Assembly (NCBI RefSeq): GCF_032017025.1
Contig: NZ_DALZQO010000017.1
Location: 8,733 to 72,732 of the forward strand
Direction of reading: 5' to 3'
Length of the DNA: 64,000 bases
Origin: Hydrogenoanaerobacterium sp032017025
GTDB lineage: Bacteria; Bacillota; Clostridia; Oscillospirales; Ruminococcaceae
This document shows positions 63,955-64,000 of this stretch, piece after piece. The notes beneath the pieces are model-generated. The model did no database searches. It was not told the origin of the DNA and saw only the letters and a program-made list of their open reading frames with translations. A program made the position numbers and the translations under genes. How positions within the stretch are numbered: the stretch's first letter is position 1; every line of letters begins with the position of its first letter.

Positions 63955-64000
63955 CCCCAAAAAGTTAGACAAATATTTAATAAGAAAATTGTTCAAGCAA
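63952..64000 (+). mobile_element. Probable left end of an IS3-family element (cut by the window edge)
   Basis: TGACCCCAAAAAGTTAGAC, directly at the XRE stop codon, matches the terminal inverted repeat style of IS3/IS150-type elements (TG...CCCCAAAAAGTTAGAC). The transposase would lie beyond the window. Confidence 0.5.

Overview
The window looks like a draft scaffold from an anaerobic, gut-type Firmicute of class Clostridia, probably Oscillospiraceae/Ruminococcaceae (taxon inferred). The grounds are strong AGGAGG ribosome binding sites, a single-chain glycyl-tRNA synthetase, YesMN-type regulators, rubrerythrin next to a PerR-like regulator, and very large secreted glycosidases. Three N-runs (23945-23954, 27184-27283, 32156-32165) mark assembly gaps, and two of them disturb a real gene.

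1-8.3 kb is an AT-rich accessory strip of small, co-oriented, unrelated genes: a DUF1643 fragment, a membrane protein, a VOC protein, two CPBP proteases, a GLUG lipoprotein, a DUF4177 protein and a GNAT. Most sit behind intergenic stretches that share a CATTATGTTTA / CATTATTTATA motif. The strip ends in the wreck of a Wadjet (JetABCD) anti-plasmid system: the tail of JetC fused to a foreign signal peptide, followed by an intact JetD.

8.4-15 kb is a GC-richer, minus-strand mobile module. It holds a large serine recombinase, two stand-alone genes resembling the recombinase's unusual C-terminal domain, a ParB-like protein, a DUF6551-like protein, an XRE regulator and a class II Fic protein with its own operator-like palindrome.

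15.2-44.4 kb is a carbohydrate-utilisation locus, all on the minus strand except a MATE pseudogene. Two paralogous secreted GH2 enzymes, one broken by an in-frame amber codon, share a promoter motif at the same distance from their -10 boxes. They are followed by an operon for a bisphosphate-aldolase route (class II aldolase, LacI regulator, FGGY kinase, polyol-phosphate-type dehydrogenase, PfkB kinase, aldo/keto reductase, FucU-type mutarotase), a ribose-type ABC transporter, and a YesMN-like two-component system with an extra sugar-binding lipoprotein. Operators reading GCGAAACGTTTCGC or close variants link the LacI gene to the aldolase, kinase and transporter units. Together the enzymes could turn galactose released by the GH2 proteins into tagatose 1,6-bisphosphate through galactitol, a reductive route that I infer and that is not proven.

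44.4-64 kb is mostly core genome: tRNA-Tyr, -Thr, -Pro and -Leu, glyS, a Cof-type phosphatase, YjbR, a sugar-phosphate isomerase/epimerase behind a structured leader of unknown class, eno, a PdaA-like deacetylase, a Na/Pi cotransporter, a PPIase lipoprotein, a VTT membrane protein, an NSS transporter, rubrerythrin, a PerR/Fur-type regulator with a clear promoter and Fur-like box, a membrane-anchored surface protein, and an XRE gene next to what looks like the end of an IS3-family element at the right edge.
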